From contig NZ_CP044543.1 in the NCBI RefSeq assembly GCF_008932115.1, forward strand, positions 372,001 to 436,000: a stretch of DNA of 64,000 nt. Reading direction: 5' to 3'. How positions within the stretch are numbered: position 1 is the first letter of the stretch; every line of letters begins with the position of its first letter. The position numbers and the translations under genes were made by a program. The stretch comes from Bradyrhizobium betae. GTDB lineage: Bacteria > Pseudomonadota > Alphaproteobacteria > Rhizobiales > Xanthobacteraceae. This document shows, piece by piece, positions 1 through 6,128 of this stretch. The notes under the pieces are model-generated. The model was not told the origin of the DNA and searched no databases. It saw nothing but the letters and a program-made list of their open reading frames with translations.

Positions 1-165
1 CGCAAGCGGCTCGGCCTGGTCGCCCGCTTTGTAAAGAGCGCGGACTGCGCTTCGCGCAGCCTCTTCGTGGATTGGTGCGGTCGACAAGCCGACCGCACGC
101 CACTGCTCGCGGAATGCAGGCAACGCGGCTTGCTGCTCATCCGTCATCTTCTGGATCTTCGCCAT
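1..165 (-). CDS. DUF6745-type protein, partial (N-terminus only)
   Basis: Only the first 55 codons are in the window; the gene continues past its left edge. The start is an ATG preceded by GGAG at a normal distance. The visible protein begins MAKIQKMTDEQQAALPAF and continues with a REQWRAVGLSTAP stretch. This resembles the N-terminus of DUF6745 proteins, which open with a similar block (roughly EQ...YREEWLAVGLSTEPADR). The function of the family is unknown to me. It lies 44 bases downstream of the 210-713 gene on the same strand, so the two are probably co-transcribed. The family call is from memory of the N-terminal pattern and is moderate. Confidence 0.6.
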   Translation of the reverse strand, partial: MAKIQKMTDEQQAALPAFREQWRAVGLSTAPIHEEAARSAVRALYKAGDQAEPLA

Positions 166-209
166 GGCCCTTGTCTCCTCCGATTGCTGTGGGACGATGG
201 TGCGCGAGG

Positions 210-713
210 CTAGTCGCGCACCACGCGCTCTTCGGCGCCTGCGCTCTCGACCTGACGGCCGATCAGGTAGCGGCCGGCCGGAAGGCGGATGCCGTCGTGC
301 TCTTCGTGGGTGACCGACATCGGTGCGCCTTCGATCACCAGGCACGCAATGGCAAGGTCAGTTCGCGTCAGCAGGCCGCGGCGGAGCATCTCGGCTGCAA
401 CGCCGGCATCGCGGTACATCCGTGCCGCGCCGACGGCTTGCTTGGCCATGCCGCCGAGCGCCTTTTTCAGCTTCGGATCGCGTGTCGCCATCAGCGGATC
501 ACCAACCTCGCGCGGCTGCGCCTGGAAGCTCCGCTGGCGCAGATCGACGGCATGGTGATGACCAGAGACCTCGCCCTCCTGGAGGATCAGGCGGCCTTCG
601 ACTGGCGCGATCTCCTCGATCGTTGCGATCGGGATATCGGCCGGGATCGGAATGATCGCGACGTCACCCTGAAAGGCCTGCCCCATCGCGGGGTCGTAAT
701 CTCGGATGTTCAT
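210..713 (-). CDS. Hypothetical phage-element protein with GHHHA motif
   Basis: The product has 167 residues. Its N-terminal third (GQAFQGDVAIIPIPADIP, then a GRLILQEGEVSGHHHAVDL block) resembles small proteins of accessory regions that carry a GDVLIVPV...EGRVVLAEGEVTGHAH-like pattern. The clustered histidines could bind a metal, but that is inference. The rest is rich in charged residues and shows no domain I recognise. No signal peptide or membrane segment is visible. The gene precedes the DUF6745-type gene on the same strand with a 44-base gap, suggesting a two-gene unit. The function is unknown. Confidence 0.65.
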   Translation of the reverse strand: MNIRDYDPAMGQAFQGDVAIIPIPADIPIATIEEIAPVEGRLILQEGEVSGHHHAVDLRQRSFQAQPREVGDPLMATRDPKLKKALGGMAKQAVGAARMYRDAGVAAEMLRRGLLTRTDLAIACLVIEGAPMSVTHEEHDGIRLPAGRYLIGRQVESAGAEERVVRD

Positions 714-886
714 TTCCTTCCTCCTGCCGCTGAGGATCGCCGCGGCGCGCGAGCTAAGGTCGTTTCGAGACAGCCGCTATCACTCGCCGCAAAGACTGCG
801 GACGACTGCAGCGACTCAAACTGTGGGGATACGCAACTACAGACGCGGGAACGCGGATGACGAGGCGGCCTTGCGCCTCGCGAAGT

Positions 887-1108
887 TCACTCGATGATCT
901 CGGCGTAGACGGCGAGCGCCGCGCGGGCGTTCGGCTTGCGCTTGCCGTCGATGAGGTATTGCGCACCTCGCTCCGTGAGGCCCGCACGCTGCGCCAGGTT
1001 GAGCGCCGGCTTGGTCGGCCATAGCGCCCGAACAACTGTTCCAAACTTGCACGTTTGTTCTTCGGAAGCGCTTGCGCGCGCCTCTGATCGCCGGCTTGAT
1101 TCGCCCAT
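887..1108 (-). CDS. Small hypothetical protein with HTH-like C-terminus
   Basis: I chose the ATG at 1108 (73 residues) rather than the longer open frame, because only this part has natural protein composition. Residues about 20-70 contain FGTVVRALWPTKPALNLAQR followed by AGLTERGAQYLIDGKRKPN and AALAVYAEII. This looks like a short helix-turn-helix of the Cro/XRE kind, with the second block as recognition helix. It is probably a minor phage regulator. The gene is on the same strand as the DUF6745 pair and the Cro-like gene. DNA binding is inferred from the pattern alone. Confidence 0.55.
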   Translation of the reverse strand: MGESSRRSEARASASEEQTCKFGTVVRALWPTKPALNLAQRAGLTERGAQYLIDGKRKPNARAALAVYAEIIE

Positions 1109-1152
1109 GACGCAGACACTCCACGCAACGCAACACGAACTGGAAACTGGAC

Positions 1153-1317
1153 ATGACGGACGCCGAAATCGAGGCTCAGGCGATCTACACGGACGGCGCC
1201 ATCGACGAGGTCTACACGATGGCGGATCGCGCCATGACGACGGGCCGCATCGCACTCGGACTTGCGTTCGCGGCCATGGTGCTGGCCGTTACCGCAATCG
1301 CGCTGGCGCTGCACTGA
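1153..1317 (+). CDS. Small tail-anchored membrane protein, 54 residues
   Basis: This short frame encodes an acidic N-terminal half (MTDAEIEAQAIYTDGAID...) with repeated Glu/Asp, then a basic TTGR step, then one hydrophobic stretch (IALGLAFAAMVLAVTAIALA) ending in LH at the stop. One membrane-spanning helix at the extreme C-terminus fits a tail-anchored phage accessory protein. The start is an ATG with only a weak purine-rich site (CTGGAC) upstream. It lies on the plus strand among minus-strand genes. The clean hydrophobic segment favours a real gene, but no family is recognised. Confidence 0.5.
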   Translation: MTDAEIEAQAIYTDGAIDEVYTMADRAMTTGRIALGLAFAAMVLAVTAIALALH

Positions 1318-1325
1318 TGCCGGCG

Positions 1326-1598
1326 TCATGCGAACACCCTGCGGCGTTCCTGGTCGGCGCGATGATTGGCAAGATGACGCGCATCCGACGTGTGGAGCAC
1401 GACCTGCGTCCGGGTCCAGCCGAGCAGCTCGAGGTCGTCCTGGTTCACCGAGCCGGCGGAGGCCGCGAACATCAGGAAGTCGTTGGCCATCTGCTCGATC
1501 GCCTCCTTGCCGCGCAGCTTGGCGCGGTCGAGATAGGGCGAATAGGTCATCTTCAGCGCGTAGCGCTTCTGCGGGGCAACAACGGAACGGAAACTCAT
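1326..1598 (-). CDS. Hypothetical protein, 90 residues
   Basis: The product begins MSFRSVVAPQKRYALKMTYS and contains a charged, probably helical middle (RAKLRGKEAIEQMANDFLMF). It ends in a His/Arg-rich tail. Composition and codon use look like real protein, unlike the Arg/Pro/Ala-rich shadows in other frames here. No motif, signal peptide or membrane segment is seen. An AGGG lies about 13 bases before the ATG. The gene sits between the membrane microprotein and the overlapping gene pair at 1605-2096. The function is unknown. Confidence 0.5.
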   Translation of the reverse strand: MSFRSVVAPQKRYALKMTYSPYLDRAKLRGKEAIEQMANDFLMFAASAGSVNQDDLELLGWTRTQVVLHTSDARHLANHRADQERRRVFA

Positions 1599-1604
1599 GA
1601 TATA

Positions 1605-2096
1605 TCAGGCCCTGACTGGAAATTGAGGAAGGTGCACGCCCGATGAGCCAGGATGACGATCGTCACTTTTACGTTGAGACGGCGCACGCCGATCAGCGAA
1701 GGACGCCGCAAGGTCGTCCATTCGTCGTCCTTCAGCTTCGGTGTGCGCCCGCCGGACCGGATAGTCTCCGAACCGCCCAGAACATGATCCATGTCTCCAT
1801 GGATCCGGCGGTGGCGGAACAACTACTGGCTCAACTGACAGATGCCCTGAAACCTCCGCCCGCGCCTTCGCGTGGGCTGAACTAGCATGGGCGAGCGCTT
1901 CATGAAGTTCACGCTCACGGCGGGCGCGGTCCATCGCGCAGTAAATACGAATGACGAATTCTTCGTGCGGGTCGCGGAATCCCGTCGGACCCTCGTGCTC
2001 GATCAGCTTCTTCTCGACCAGGCCGGCATTGATCATGGCCCGATCGATGTCGAACCAGAAAAAGTCCCGTACGAGATCGCTTGCTCGATCGCTCAT
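1605..2096 (-). CDS. Hypothetical protein coupled to the Cro-like gene
   Basis: The ATG overlaps the stop of the upstream Cro-like gene in an ATGA arrangement, so it is very likely translated. The first ~70 residues look like natural protein: MSDRASDLVRDFFWFDIDRA, then AMINAGLVEKKLIEHEGPTG and a DPHEEFVIRIYCAMDRARRE segment. The remaining ~90 residues are Pro/Arg-rich, look like shadow sequence and lie antisense to the well-supported plus-strand gene at 1643-1885. Either the C-terminal half is a non-conserved extension, or an upstream stop has been lost. The function is unknown. Confidence 0.55.
   Translation of the reverse strand: MSDRASDLVRDFFWFDIDRAMINAGLVEKKLIEHEGPTGFRDPHEEFVIRIYCAMDRARRERELHEALAHASSAHAKARAEVSGHLSVEPVVVPPPPDPWRHGSCSGRFGDYPVRRAHTEAEGRRMDDLAASFADRRAPSQRKSDDRHPGSSGVHLPQFPVRA
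1643..1885 (+). CDS. Hypothetical protein, 80 residues
   Basis: The product starts MSQDDDRHFYVETAHADQRR and holds a regular hydrophobic core (GRPFVVLQLRCAPAGPDSL, then NMIHVSMDPAVAEQLLAQLT). This looks like a beta-strand pair followed by an amphipathic helix. A strong GAGGAAGG site precedes the ATG at 1643, which supports this start. It lies antisense to the C-terminal half of the minus-strand gene at 1605-2096, so one of the two overlapping frames must be under unusual constraint. No family is recognised. Confidence 0.55.
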   Translation: MSQDDDRHFYVETAHADQRRTPQGRPFVVLQLRCAPAGPDSLRTAQNMIHVSMDPAVAEQLLAQLTDALKPPPAPSRGLN

Positions 2097-2368
2097 GACT
2101 GCACCTGTTCGGGCTGCTGCGGCTCGGCTGCCTCCGGCACAGTCGACGGCGCCTGCATAAAATCGTCCGCCGTTAGCGTGATGCTGTTTTCGCGCGCGTA
2201 ATCGAGGAGCTTGATGGCGTCGTCATGAGGCACAACGCCACCAGTGCCGCCGCGCGACGCAGGGTAAGTCCAGCGGTAGACGCGGGAGATATGCTTGCCC
2301 GTGACCCGGGAAGCCGTCTCTGCGCCCCCAATCTTCTCGATAACGCTCTTGGCGGGGTTCAAGCTCAT
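2093..2368 (-). CDS. Cro-like phage regulator
   Basis: I chose the ATG at 2368 (91 residues, MSLNPAKSVIEKIGGAETAS) over the longer frame, because it sits at the expected transcription start of a TTGACT/CAAATT promoter. The first 60 residues have the layout of Cro/CI-type helix-turn-helix proteins: GAETASRVTGKHISRVYRW is a plausible HTH, followed by a GGVVPHDDAIKLLDYA helix. The C-terminus is Pro/Gln/Glu-rich. It diverges from the repressor at 2462 across an operator-filled 93-base gap, exactly as cro does from cI in lambdoid phages. It probably represses the same operators with a different order of preference; that is inference. Confidence 0.75.
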   Translation of the reverse strand: MSLNPAKSVIEKIGGAETASRVTGKHISRVYRWTYPASRGGTGGVVPHDDAIKLLDYARENSITLTADDFMQAPSTVPEAAEPQQPEQVQS

Positions 2369-2374
2369 GGATCG

Positions 2375-2397
2375 CAATTTGCGATCATCGCAAATTG
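2375..2397. promoter_or_regulatory. Immunity operator 1 (perfect 11-bp dyad)
   Basis: A perfect inverted repeat is present: CAATTTGCGAT, one central base, then ATCGCAAATTG. Its core is TTTGCG-N5-CGCAAA, which recurs at 2435, 3620 and (one base off) 3654. It lies inside the spacer of the minus-strand Cro-like promoter, so a bound dimer would block RNA polymerase. Confidence 0.85.
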
Positions 2398-2404
2398 TAG
2401 TCAA
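2376..2404 (-). promoter_or_regulatory. Promoter of the Cro-like gene
   Basis: On the minus strand a TTGACT -35 (2404-2399) is followed after 17 bases by CAAATT (2381-2376). The predicted start of transcription is about 2369, immediately before the ATG at 2368, so the mRNA would be leaderless. Operator 1 fills the spacer and the -10. The same arrangement (TTGACT, 17 bases, CAATAT, operator in the spacer) recurs at 3644-3672. Confidence 0.65.
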
Positions 2405-2410
2405 ACGAAT

Positions 2411-2427
2411 TTTGCGATTGTCGCGAT
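2411..2427. promoter_or_regulatory. Immunity operator 2 (imperfect)
   Basis: This site reads TTTGCG-ATTGT-CGCGAT: one consensus half-site and one degenerate half-site at the same spacing as operators 1 and 3. Its central position between two better sites matches a three-operator phage switch. Confidence 0.6.
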
Positions 2428-2434
2428 AGACTAT

Positions 2435-2451
2435 TTTGCGAATACCGCAAA
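2435..2451. promoter_or_regulatory. Immunity operator 3
   Basis: TTTGCG-AATAC-CGCAAA has both half-sites perfect. It ends 10 bases before the repressor start codon at 2462, so binding here should affect transcription of the repressor gene itself. Confidence 0.75.
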
Positions 2452-2461
2452 TGATTGCGAT

Positions 2462-3163
2462 ATGAACAGCTTAGGTGACAAACAACGGCGTTGGCTCAGT
2501 GAACAACTTGAGCGGATGGGCCGGGGCGCGCGTATCGGACTGGCGAATCACCTCAACATTCGCCCCGACGCCGTCACGCGAATGACCAACATCAGCAACT
2601 CCAAAGAGACCCGCGATATATCGCTTGAAGAACTCGTTGGAATGGCTGAGTTTTTCAAGGAGGAGCCGCCTGGTCTTCGCGAGGCGAAGGAACGCGCGTC
2701 TCAGGCGGCGCAAACTGTGGTCAAGGTCGTCGGCCGGATCGGCGCGGGCCAGGAGATACTGCCCGAACTCGAGCAGCTGCCGCCCGAGGGCCTGTTCCAG
2801 ATCGAAGTCCCCTTCCCCGTCCCCGACAACACGCTGGCTTTCGAGGTCGAGGGCGAGAGCATGTGGCCGCGGTACGATCCCGGCGACGTCGTCCTGTGCT
2901 GGAAAGAGGGCACCAACGCCAACGAGGTCATCGGCTGGGAAGCGGCTGTCATGACCGACCAGGGCCAGCGCTACCTCAAGCGGATCCTGCATGGCAGCAA
3001 GGCCAAGCTTTTCAACCTGGAGAGCTTCAACGCCCCCGTGATCCGGGACGTCAAGCTGACGTGGATTTCCAAGGTGCAACTGGTCGTCCGGGCGGGAGAA
3101 TGGCGGCAGATCGGGCGGGCAGCGCAGAGCCGCATTTCCAAGAAACTCGCGGGACAACGATGA
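2462..3163 (+). CDS. CI-type repressor with LexA-like S24 peptidase domain
   Basis: The product has 233 residues. The N-terminal ~65 residues form an HTH region (RIGLANHLNIRPDAVTRM). The C-terminal domain is a LexA/CI (peptidase S24) fold. The expected cleavage site is Ala95-Gly96 in VVGRIGAGQEI, the catalytic Ser133 lies in GESMWP, and the general base Lys173 lies in RYLKRI. Known members cleave themselves when RecA filaments form on damaged DNA, so this repressor should be SOS-inducible. I chose the ATG at 2462 because upstream codons are operator DNA. No good ribosome site precedes it, so its mRNA may be leaderless or poorly translated, as for lambda cI. It overlaps the lipoprotein gene by 4 bases. 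Confidence 0.9.
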   Translation: MNSLGDKQRRWLSEQLERMGRGARIGLANHLNIRPDAVTRMTNISNSKETRDISLEELVGMAEFFKEEPPGLREAKERASQAAQTVVKVVGRIGAGQEILPELEQLPPEGLFQIEVPFPVPDNTLAFEVEGESMWPRYDPGDVVLCWKEGTNANEVIGWEAAVMTDQGQRYLKRILHGSKAKLFNLESFNAPVIRDVKLTWISKVQLVVRAGEWRQIGRAAQSRISKKLAGQR

Positions 3164-3591
3164 TGTGGCGCGTGACCGGCTTTTCCGTGTGCTTGGCAAT
3201 CGCTCTAGCCGGCTGCAACACGACGCAAGAGACCTTCACCGGCCCATCCGGCGCGACTGCAAACTCGACCAAATGCAGCCAGTCCCCCAACGGCTGCTTC
3301 AAGACCGCATCCGCGACGTGTCGAGGTCCTTACCAAGTCCTCGATAGCGAAAGCCACGCAGGCGGCTTGGTTGCCGATGCCTTGCCCGGGCCGGTGACAT
3401 GGTACGCGATGACCTATCAGTGCGGCCCTTCGGACGGCAAAATCCCAAGCTTTCCGCTTAAAGGTGATCCTCCGCGTATGCCTCCAGCAACGGCCGTAAC
3501 CATTCCCCCTATGGTCGCCCCTGGACCGCCGCCCGTTAGGCAGACTCAGTGCCAAACTTTCGGAACCACGACGAATTGCACGACGTACTAA
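3160..3591 (+). CDS. Lipoprotein co-transcribed with the repressor
   Basis: The ATG overlaps the repressor stop (ATGA); a second in-frame ATG follows directly. The 143-residue product has a short basic N-terminus, a hydrophobic core (VTGFSVCLAIALAGC) and a lipobox ending in LAGC, so Cys should be lipidated after signal peptidase II cleavage. The mature part has several Cys residues, a Pro-rich section (PPMVAPGPPPV) and a CQTFGTTTNCTTY tail like that of many small rhizobial lipoproteins. Because it is expressed with the repressor, it is probably made during lysogeny and exposed at the envelope. A role in superinfection exclusion is possible but unproven. Confidence 0.7.
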   Translation: MMWRVTGFSVCLAIALAGCNTTQETFTGPSGATANSTKCSQSPNGCFKTASATCRGPYQVLDSESHAGGLVADALPGPVTWYAMTYQCGPSDGKIPSFPLKGDPPRMPPATAVTIPPMVAPGPPPVRQTQCQTFGTTTNCTTY

Positions 3592-3619
3592 GTAGTCCAT
3601 CTGCTTGATAGACCCTGAT

Positions 3620-3636
3620 TTTGCGATTACCGCAAA
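3620..3636. promoter_or_regulatory. Immunity operator 4
   Basis: TTTGCG-ATTAC-CGCAAA is a perfect match to the operator core. It lies just upstream of the -35 of the early promoter, 34 bases (two and a half to three helical turns) from operator 5, which would suit cooperative binding of repressor dimers. Confidence 0.75.
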
Positions 3637-3643
3637 TTTTCTA

Positions 3644-3672
3644 TTGACTGTAATTTGCGATTATCGCAATAT
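3644..3672 (+). promoter_or_regulatory. Early-operon promoter with operator 5 in its spacer
   Basis: TTGACT (3644-3649) is followed after 17 bases by CAATAT (3667-3672). Operator 5 (TTTGCG-ATTAT-CGCAAT, 3654-3670) covers the spacer and most of the -10, so repressor binding must shut this promoter off. Predicted transcription starts near 3679, with an ACGGAG ribosome site at 3691-3696 ahead of the ATG at 3703. Confidence 0.7.
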
Positions 3673-3702
3673 CCGCTCCGTTGAAACCCAACGGAGCCCC
3701 AC

Positions 3703-4035
3703 ATGTCCGCCGCCGCAGACACCACCTCCAGCAAGCCCGCCCCTTCCCAAAACCCCTTCAAGGCCGCCAGCGCCGCGCTGATTGCGCGGCTGCTCGCGCT
3801 GCCCGTTCCCGAAGCGATTGGCGAAGTCTCCGATCACCTGCGCGATGCCGCCAACATCTTCGACCAGTGGCTTTATGCCGTCGGCTCCGGCGTTGCCGAT
3901 CGCGTCGCTACCGACGTCGACATGCGGCCATTTCAGGGCGCCTTCCTCGGCGCCGTCGATGGCAACGCCACCTACGAGGCCGAGTGCGCGGTCGAGACCG
4001 CGAGCCGCCGCCGCAGCTTTGCGCGGAGGGCGTGA
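3703..4035 (+). CDS. Hypothetical early protein, 110 residues
   Basis: This is the first gene of the rightward early operon, 30 bases downstream of the repressed promoter, with ACGGAG six bases before its ATG. The product is mostly helical (AALIARLLALPVPEAIGEV, then DHLRDAANIFDQWLYAVG) and ends in a basic SRRRSFARRA tail. No domain is recognised. Its stop overlaps the start of the ATPase gene (TGATG), so the two are translationally coupled; it may be a partner of the ATPase. The open frame can be read from a TTG at 3681 in another register, but that frame runs through this gene and is not credible. Confidence 0.6.
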   Translation: MSAAADTTSSKPAPSQNPFKAASAALIARLLALPVPEAIGEVSDHLRDAANIFDQWLYAVGSGVADRVATDVDMRPFQGAFLGAVDGNATYEAECAVETASRRRSFARRA

Positions 4036-5540
4036 TGGAAGACCGCACCAACCACAACCGCTTCGCCGCCCAGCTCGCCGAGCGCATGCGCAACGAGACG
4101 GCGGTCATCGTGCTGCCCGCGGCACCCAGGATCGATACCGCCTACGTCGCCGCAGGCGAAGCCAGGATCGTCGACTTCGAGCAGCACGCCAGCGGCGACA
4201 AGCCGGCGCGCAAACCAAGGAAGGCGCGCGTTACGCCCACCGCCGCACCTACCCCCGTTTCCACGGCCGCGCGCGCCGCGACGGTCGCACCCACCCAACC
4301 CACCACGGAGCCCGCCGCCATGTCCAACGTCTACAACATCTTCGCACCTGCCGCGTCCACGACCGCGCATCTCAAAGCCGGATTCATGGGCAAGCAGGGT
4401 GCCGGCAAGTCAGTGACCGGAAGCCTGTTCGCCATCGCCCTCGTCCGCCACCTCAAGGCCTGCGGCGTGACCTATGCGAGCAAGCCGGTCGCCTTCTTCG
4501 ATACCGAGACGGGCTCTGACTGGATGATCCCGCTGTTCGAGGAGGTCGGTATCCCGCTGGTCGTCGCCAAGAAGCGGACCTTCTCGGACCTGATCGCGGC
4601 GATGAAATGGGCGGAGGAGAACGCCTCCGTGCTGATCATCGACAGCATCACCCATCCGTGGCGCGAGCTCCAGGAGAGCTACCTCAAGAAGAAGCAGCGC
4701 AGTTTTCTTCAGATCGACGACTGGTCGTTCCTCAAGGGGCCGCACGGCTGGCAGCAGTTCACCGACCTCTACATCAACTCCAAGCTCCACATCATCATGT
4801 GCGGGCGCGCCGGCGACGACACCGAGCAATATACCGACGAGAACGGCAAGCGCCAGTTCGAGAAGGTCGGCGTCAAGATGAAGACCGAGACTGAGACCGG
4901 CTTCGAACCCTCGCTGCTGGTGCTGATGGAGCGCGACATGAACCTGCGCACCAACAAGGTCGCCCACGTCGCCTCCGTCGTGAAGGACCGCTCGATGCTG
5001 CTCGACGGCAAGGACTTCAAGTTCGAAGGCTATTACGAGAACGGCGAACGCCTTCCGACCGAAACCCTGGTCAAGCAGGTCTGGACCGCGTTTGCGCCCC
5101 ACATCCTGCGTCTCAACATCGGCGGCCAGCATGTCGGCGTGCAGGCGATGGGGGACTCGACCCACATGATCAAGACCGAGCGTCGCGACTGGCAGCCCGT
5201 GCAGCGCAAGATCGTGCTCGACGAGATCAAGGATCTGCTGACGATGCACGTCCCCGGCCAGACCGTGGCCGACAAGCAGCGCCGCGTCGTCCTGATGAAG
5301 GATCATTTCTCCGCCGGGTGGGTCGAGATCGAGGAGACCTTCGACCTGCTCACGCTGCGCGCCGGCTATGACAGCCTGCACCAGGCGCTGGAGGGCAAGC
5401 CGTCGCGCTACGCAGCCGCGATGGAAGCCGAGCACGTGCCGCCGCTCGCCGATGACATCCCGCATTCCAGGATCAAGGCGGACGCGGCACCCGCCGACCT
5501 GAACGACTCCCTGCCCGAGTTCGCGGCGGCGGCCGGGTAG
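4035..5540 (+). CDS. P-loop ATPase, RecA-like phage recombination type
   Basis: The product has 501 residues. The Walker A motif is GKQGAGKS at about 119-126 and the Walker B is VLIIDS around residue 203. A FFDTETGSDWM segment lies between them. This layout (P-loop, acidic FDTE strand, VLIIDS) fits phage RecA-like ATPases of the AAA_24/Sak4 group, which act with single-strand annealing or replication proteins. The first 95 residues are a separate helical piece plus an Ala/Pro/Thr linker, and a second ATG at 4320 would give a 406-residue core protein. I kept the ATG at 4035 because it is coupled to the preceding stop. Assignment to Sak4 specifically is not certain. Confidence 0.7.
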   Translation: MEDRTNHNRFAAQLAERMRNETAVIVLPAAPRIDTAYVAAGEARIVDFEQHASGDKPARKPRKARVTPTAAPTPVSTAARAATVAPTQPTTEPAAMSNVYNIFAPAASTTAHLKAGFMGKQGAGKSVTGSLFAIALVRHLKACGVTYASKPVAFFDTETGSDWMIPLFEEVGIPLVVAKKRTFSDLIAAMKWAEENASVLIIDSITHPWRELQESYLKKKQRSFLQIDDWSFLKGPHGWQQFTDLYINSKLHIIMCGRAGDDTEQYTDENGKRQFEKVGVKMKTETETGFEPSLLVLMERDMNLRTNKVAHVASVVKDRSMLLDGKDFKFEGYYENGERLPTETLVKQVWTAFAPHILRLNIGGQHVGVQAMGDSTHMIKTERRDWQPVQRKIVLDEIKDLLTMHVPGQTVADKQRRVVLMKDHFSAGWVEIEETFDLLTLRAGYDSLHQALEGKPSRYAAAMEAEHVPPLADDIPHSRIKADAAPADLNDSLPEFAAAAG

Positions 5541-5664
5541 CGGGGTCTGGCGCGGCGCCGATAGCAAGGCGCGGCGCTGCACATGCAGGCGGCGGGGATG
5601 GCCAGCCCCGGACCCGCCGCCTGCAACTCTTCGAGGTCCCTCATTTCAACTCGGAAAAATCAAC

Positions 5665-5883
5665 ATGGGTTTCCATCGCACCCGCCAGCCACAGCCGGTT
5701 CACCGCGTGCCCGCCTCCGTCGCCGTATCACGCTTCATCTGCGAGCAGGAGATCGGCGACGTCCTGGCCGGGCAGGATCCGTTCGGTCTCGACAACGACT
5801 GCCTCAACCCCGCCGGTCATGACGCGATCGCCTCCTGCGGCGCCGTCGTCTGCCCGCATTGCGCAAAGGTGTTCTGGCGATGA
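5665..5883 (+). CDS. Small Cys-containing early protein, 72 residues
   Basis: The product ends with CGAVVCPHCAKVFWR, and an earlier DNDCLNPAGH segment adds another Cys and His. CPHC spaced after these suggests a small zinc ribbon or knuckle, common in phage early proteins. It starts at an ATG after an A-rich stretch with a weak CGGA site. Its stop overlaps the next start (ATGA at 5880). The 124 bases between the ATPase gene and this one contain no convincing frame. Metal binding is inferred from Cys spacing only. Confidence 0.6.
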   Translation: MGFHRTRQPQPVHRVPASVAVSRFICEQEIGDVLAGQDPFGLDNDCLNPAGHDAIASCGAVVCPHCAKVFWR

Positions 5884-6128
5884 CCACGATCCCCGCAAGA
5901 TGCTTCCTGATCGACGGCCCGCTGATGGGCGTCGAGGAACGCCGCGCAGCGATGACGCTGCAGATGGCCGCGGCGCTGTTGGCCGACGACGCCGCCATCG
6001 ATCCGGCCGATGCACACCGCTGCCTGCACGCGCGCGGCTACAATGCGATCGACGTCATGATGCTGGTGGAGCCCGCCCGCTACGAGGCGCATCAACAGCT
6101 GATCGCGAGGGTGATCAGCGATGAGTAG
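5880..6128 (+). CDS. Hypothetical early protein, 82 residues
   Basis: Translation is coupled to the preceding gene by an ATGA overlap, which fixes the start at 5880. The product is MTTIPARCFLIDGPLMGVEE followed by a helical AAMTLQMAAALLADDAAID segment and a HRCLHARGYNAIDVMML block. It has no recognisable motif. It overlaps the HNH-type gene by 8 bases. Such small coupled proteins between a recombination ATPase and a nuclease are usual in phage early operons; no function can be assigned. Confidence 0.6.
   Translation: MTTIPARCFLIDGPLMGVEERRAAMTLQMAAALLADDAAIDPADAHRCLHARGYNAIDVMMLVEPARYEAHQQLIARVISDE

Noticed and set aside
72..860. Long plus-strand open frame of 262 codons
   Set aside because: It is antisense to the better supported 210-713 gene, has Arg/Asp/Ala-rich shadow composition and no ribosome site.
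3681..5540. 619-codon frame starting from a TTG at 3681
   Set aside because: Its first 118 codons cross the 3703-4035 gene in another register. The ATG at 4035, coupled to that gene's stop, is the better start for the ATPase.
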